Source: Candidatus Kapaibacterium sp. (GTDB lineage Bacteria; Bacteroidota; Ignavibacteria; Kapaibacteriales; UBA2268). Taken from it: a stretch of 64,000 nt of DNA. Below the pieces are notes generated by a model. The model was not told the DNA's origin. It saw only the letters and a program-made list of their open reading frames with translations, and did not search any database. The position numbers and the translations under genes were made by a program. Positions 61,810 to 64,000 of the stretch are shown here, in pieces. The stretch lies in contig JAPLFL010000129.1 in assembly GCA_026390695.1 (NCBI GenBank), positions 1 to 64,000 on the forward strand, written 5' to 3'. The stretch's first letter is position 1; each line of letters opens with the position of its first letter.

Positions 61810-64000
61810 ATGAAAATACGTTACAGGCTAATTTTTAGTTATTCAATTCTTACTTTTATTATCTGTTGCTTTTGCTATTTTGGCAATGATTCCATGTCAA
61901 AAATGAATGAAAGCAGTCAAAAAACATTCCTTGACAAATATCCAAAAGTTATTTGGTGTTATCAAATTGACGAACAATTAAATATCGCAGCAAGATCATT
62001 TAGAAATGCGATACTTACCGACGATAATAAAATTGTAAGTGAGCAAATTACAAGATCCATCAAAACATCAGATACTATTAATATTCTGATTGATTCTCTG
62101 AATGCACATGTTAAAAGTGGAACAGGAAAAATATTATTCAATAAACTTTTAACTGCTTTACCTGCTTATAAGGAATCCAAAGATAAACTGTTAGGATTGA
62201 TCAAAACAAATAAGAATAAAGATGCTTTGGATTTTCTTTTCGGGGATATGCGTAAAACTCAAAATGCGCTGTTTGATGCGATAGGTGAACTATTAAGGCA
62301 TCAGAATGACTCTTTTAAGGAAACCGCAACTAATACCGAAACTGTTTTTATAGCATCGCGAAATGAAAATTATCTTTATGCCAGCCTTGCTTTTCTATTT
62401 GCTGTTTTTATTGGAATTTGGATTACCAGATCAATAATGAAACCGGTAAATCAGGCTTTAGATGCAGCTAATGGTATATCAAGAGGCAATTTGGATGTAA
62501 ATCTTGAATCCAAAAGTAAAGATGAATTCGGAAATCTTATTAGAGCAATGAAAACCATGACTGATAAAATCAAGAACATGGTTGAAGATACTGATTTGTT
62601 AGCTCATGCTGCGGCTGATGGCAATCTCAGCAAACGAGCTGATGCAGATAAACATGAAGGTGAGTATAAAAAAATAATTTCCGGCTTCAATCTTGCCTTG
62701 GATAATATCGTAAATCCTTTGAATATGGCTGCCGATTACCTTGAGAAAATTTCAGACGGCAATATTCCTCCCCGTATATCAGAAGATTTGAAAGGAGATT
62801 TCGGCAAAATCGTAAAAAGTTTAAACCATAGTATATATGCAATTAATTTACTTGTTACCGATGCCAAATTCCTTGCTAAATCCGCAGCCGAAGGTAATCT
62901 TGCCGCAAGAGCTGATGAATCTCAACATAGAGGTGAATTCCGGGAAATTATCGAAGGTGTAAATCAAACTTTACATCACGTAATTGCACCTCTTAATGTA
63001 ACTGCATCTTACCTTGAGAATATCTCCAAGGGCAAAATTCCACCTAAAATTACTAAAGAATATAAAGGTGATTTCAATGCCATGAAAAATCATTTAAATA
63101 CCTGCATTGATGCAATTAATTCACTTGTAACCGATGCAAATAAACTTGCTGTTGATGCACAATATGGAAAACTTCGCAGCCGGGTTGATGTTTCCGGTCA
63201 TCAGGGTGATTTCCGTTTAATTATCGAAGGTGTTAACAGAACTTTAGATTCTATGGTTAGATTGATTGATAATCTTCCTATTCCAGCTATGGCTATTGAT
63301 ACTGAATATAATATAGTTTATATGAATGAAATCGGAGCTTCACTTGGTAATGTCAAAGCAAGTTCTTTAGAAAACACTAAATGTTTTGATTTCTTTAAAA
63401 CTTCTGATTGCAAAACAGATAATTGTGCCTGTTTCAAATCTATGAAAATTAATAATGCAGCCAATTCATCTACTGATGCTCACCCTGGTAATTATAATCT
63501 TGATATTGATTATTCAGCAATTCCAATTAATGATGAGAATAATAATGTGATTGGAGCTTTTGAAGTAGTTATGGATCAAACCGCAATTCGCGCAACTCTC
63601 AAAAAGGCTGAGAAAATTTCGGAATATCAGGCTTCAGAAGCTGATAATCTTGTTAAAACACTTGAAAAAGTTTCCAAAGGCGATTTATCCATTTCTCTCA
63701 AAACTGCCGATTCTGACAACGATACCAAAGATTCTGCTAAATTGTTTTCACACATTTATTCTGCCGTAGATTCTACAGTTTCAAGTATAAAATCTCTTGC
63801 AATTGACGTTAATACTCTTATAGTTTCTGCAAGTGATGGACAATTATCAACCAGAGCTGATGCAAACAAACACTTGGGTGAATATAGAAGAATAATTGAA
63901 GGTATTAATCAGACCCTTGATGCCGTTATCAATCCTTTAAATATGGCTGCCGATTATGTTGCACAAATATCTAAAGGTAATATTCCTGCCAAAATTACCG
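61810..64000 (+). CDS. Poly-HAMP/PAS chemoreceptor-like protein, 3' truncated
   Basis: Start ATG at 61810; the frame is open for 730 residues and runs off the window, so the end is missing. TM1 ~5-24, a periplasmic four-helix-bundle ligand region (~30-185), TM2 ~188-206, HAMP ~207-258. Then three similar ~92-residue units follow (poly-HAMP; ~258-349, ~348-440, ~441-485 partial), each with LVTDA, a GNL/GKL turn, RADxxxHxGEF and NQTL. A PAS-like domain (~486-595) carries Cys525, 534, 539 and 541, and two more HAMP-like units follow (~610-730). By family a methyl-accepting signalling domain should follow, but it is not seen here. Confidence 0.85.
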   Translation, partial: MKIRYRLIFSYSILTFIICCFCYFGNDSMSKMNESSQKTFLDKYPKVIWCYQIDEQLNIAARSFRNAILTDDNKIVSEQITRSIKTSDTINILIDSLNAHVKSGTGKILFNKLLTALPAYKESKDKLLGLIKTNKNKDALDFLFGDMRKTQNALFDAIGELLRHQNDSFKETATNTETVFIASRNENYLYASLAFLFAVFIGIWITRSIMKPVNQALDAANGISRGNLDVNLESKSKDEFGNLIRAMKTMTDKIKNMVEDTDLLAHAAADGNLSKRADADKHEGEYKKIISGFNLALDNIVNPLNMAADYLEKISDGNIPPRISEDLKGDFGKIVKSLNHSIYAINLLVTDAKFLAKSAAEGNLAARADESQHRGEFREIIEGVNQTLHHVIAPLNVTASYLENISKGKIPPKITKEYKGDFNAMKNHLNTCIDAINSLVTDANKLAVDAQYGKLRSRVDVSGHQGDFRLIIEGVNRTLDSMVRLIDNLPIPAMAIDTEYNIVYMNEIGASLGNVKASSLENTKCFDFFKTSDCKTDNCACFKSMKINNAANSSTDAHPGNYNLDIDYSAIPINDENNNVIGAFEVVMDQTAIRATLKKAEKISEYQASEADNLVKTLEKVSKGDLSISLKTADSDNDTKDSAKLFSHIYSAVDSTVSSIKSLAIDVNTLIVSASDGQLSTRADANKHLGEYRRIIEGINQTLDAVINPLNMAADYVAQISKGNIPAKIT

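Overview
This window is an AT-rich, gene-dense stretch of a Gram-negative chromosome, most likely from the Bacteroidota/Chlorobiota superphylum (Ignavibacteria- or Kapabacteria-like). The signs are a T9SS-type C-terminal sorting domain, DUF3078, DUF1573 and DUF5723-like envelope proteins, a GWxTD-domain protein, an IgGFc-binding-domain surface protein, a GldA-like ABC ATPase, and promoter-like TTTG-N19-TAnnTTTG matches. That placement is inference from gene content; no rRNA is present, and I saw no tRNA.

Layout. 0.2-4.8 kb: glutamine synthetase, a membrane histidine kinase, a DUF3078 protein and mscL. 4.8-10.9 kb is the most accessory-looking part: palindromic repeats, a protein with a duplicated helical domain plus two Fn3 domains, a 21-bp heptad-coding tandem repeat, a 42-bp palindrome-bearing tandem array, a ChaN-M1 aminopeptidase fusion and a compound nested palindromic element. 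10.9-18.8 kb: a MoxR ATPase, a small membrane protein and a six-gene minus-strand operon (OmpA/PD40, DUF4340, speB, dapD, small membrane protein, hutI). 19-26.9 kb: gltX, a lipoprotein, a sigma-54-type response regulator, acyl-CoA dehydrogenase, a DUF1573 protein, a DHODH-family enzyme and manC. 27-33.7 kb: a lipoprotein, a beta-barrel and a T9SS cargo protein followed by prfB, which needs a programmed +1 frameshift, and convergent fbp. 33.7-39.5 kb: LOG and J-domain proteins, an ABC ATPase, a hydrolase and an LCP-family protein. 39.6-42.3 kb: Wzz-like and O-antigen polymerase/ligase-like genes, which with the LCP protein form a surface-polysaccharide cluster. 42.3-45 kb: a second compound repeat element, a triheme cytochrome and a hybrid kinase lacking its phosphoacceptor residues. 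45-56.7 kb: a long minus-strand run (dapA, a GT-C-like membrane protein, TPR, PP2C phosphatase, radical SAM, surface proteins, ccmB, TraB/GumN, SDR). 56.8-64 kb: PAP2 and CPBP membrane enzymes, DUF1905/YdeI, an M48 protease, the GWxTD protein and a poly-HAMP/PAS receptor that runs off the end.

Functional themes. Most genes serve the envelope (secretion cargo, lipoproteins, polysaccharide, mechanosensing, proteolysis) or core metabolism (lysine/DAP via dapA and dapD, glutamine synthesis, gluconeogenesis, nucleotide sugars). Signalling is well represented: two kinases, a sigma-54 activator, a PP2C phosphatase and a chemoreceptor-like protein. I found no CRISPR array, integrase, transposase or phage module. 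The least explained items are the duplicated-helical/Fn3 protein with its heptad-repeat neighbour, the compound palindromic element present twice, and the degenerate hybrid kinase.
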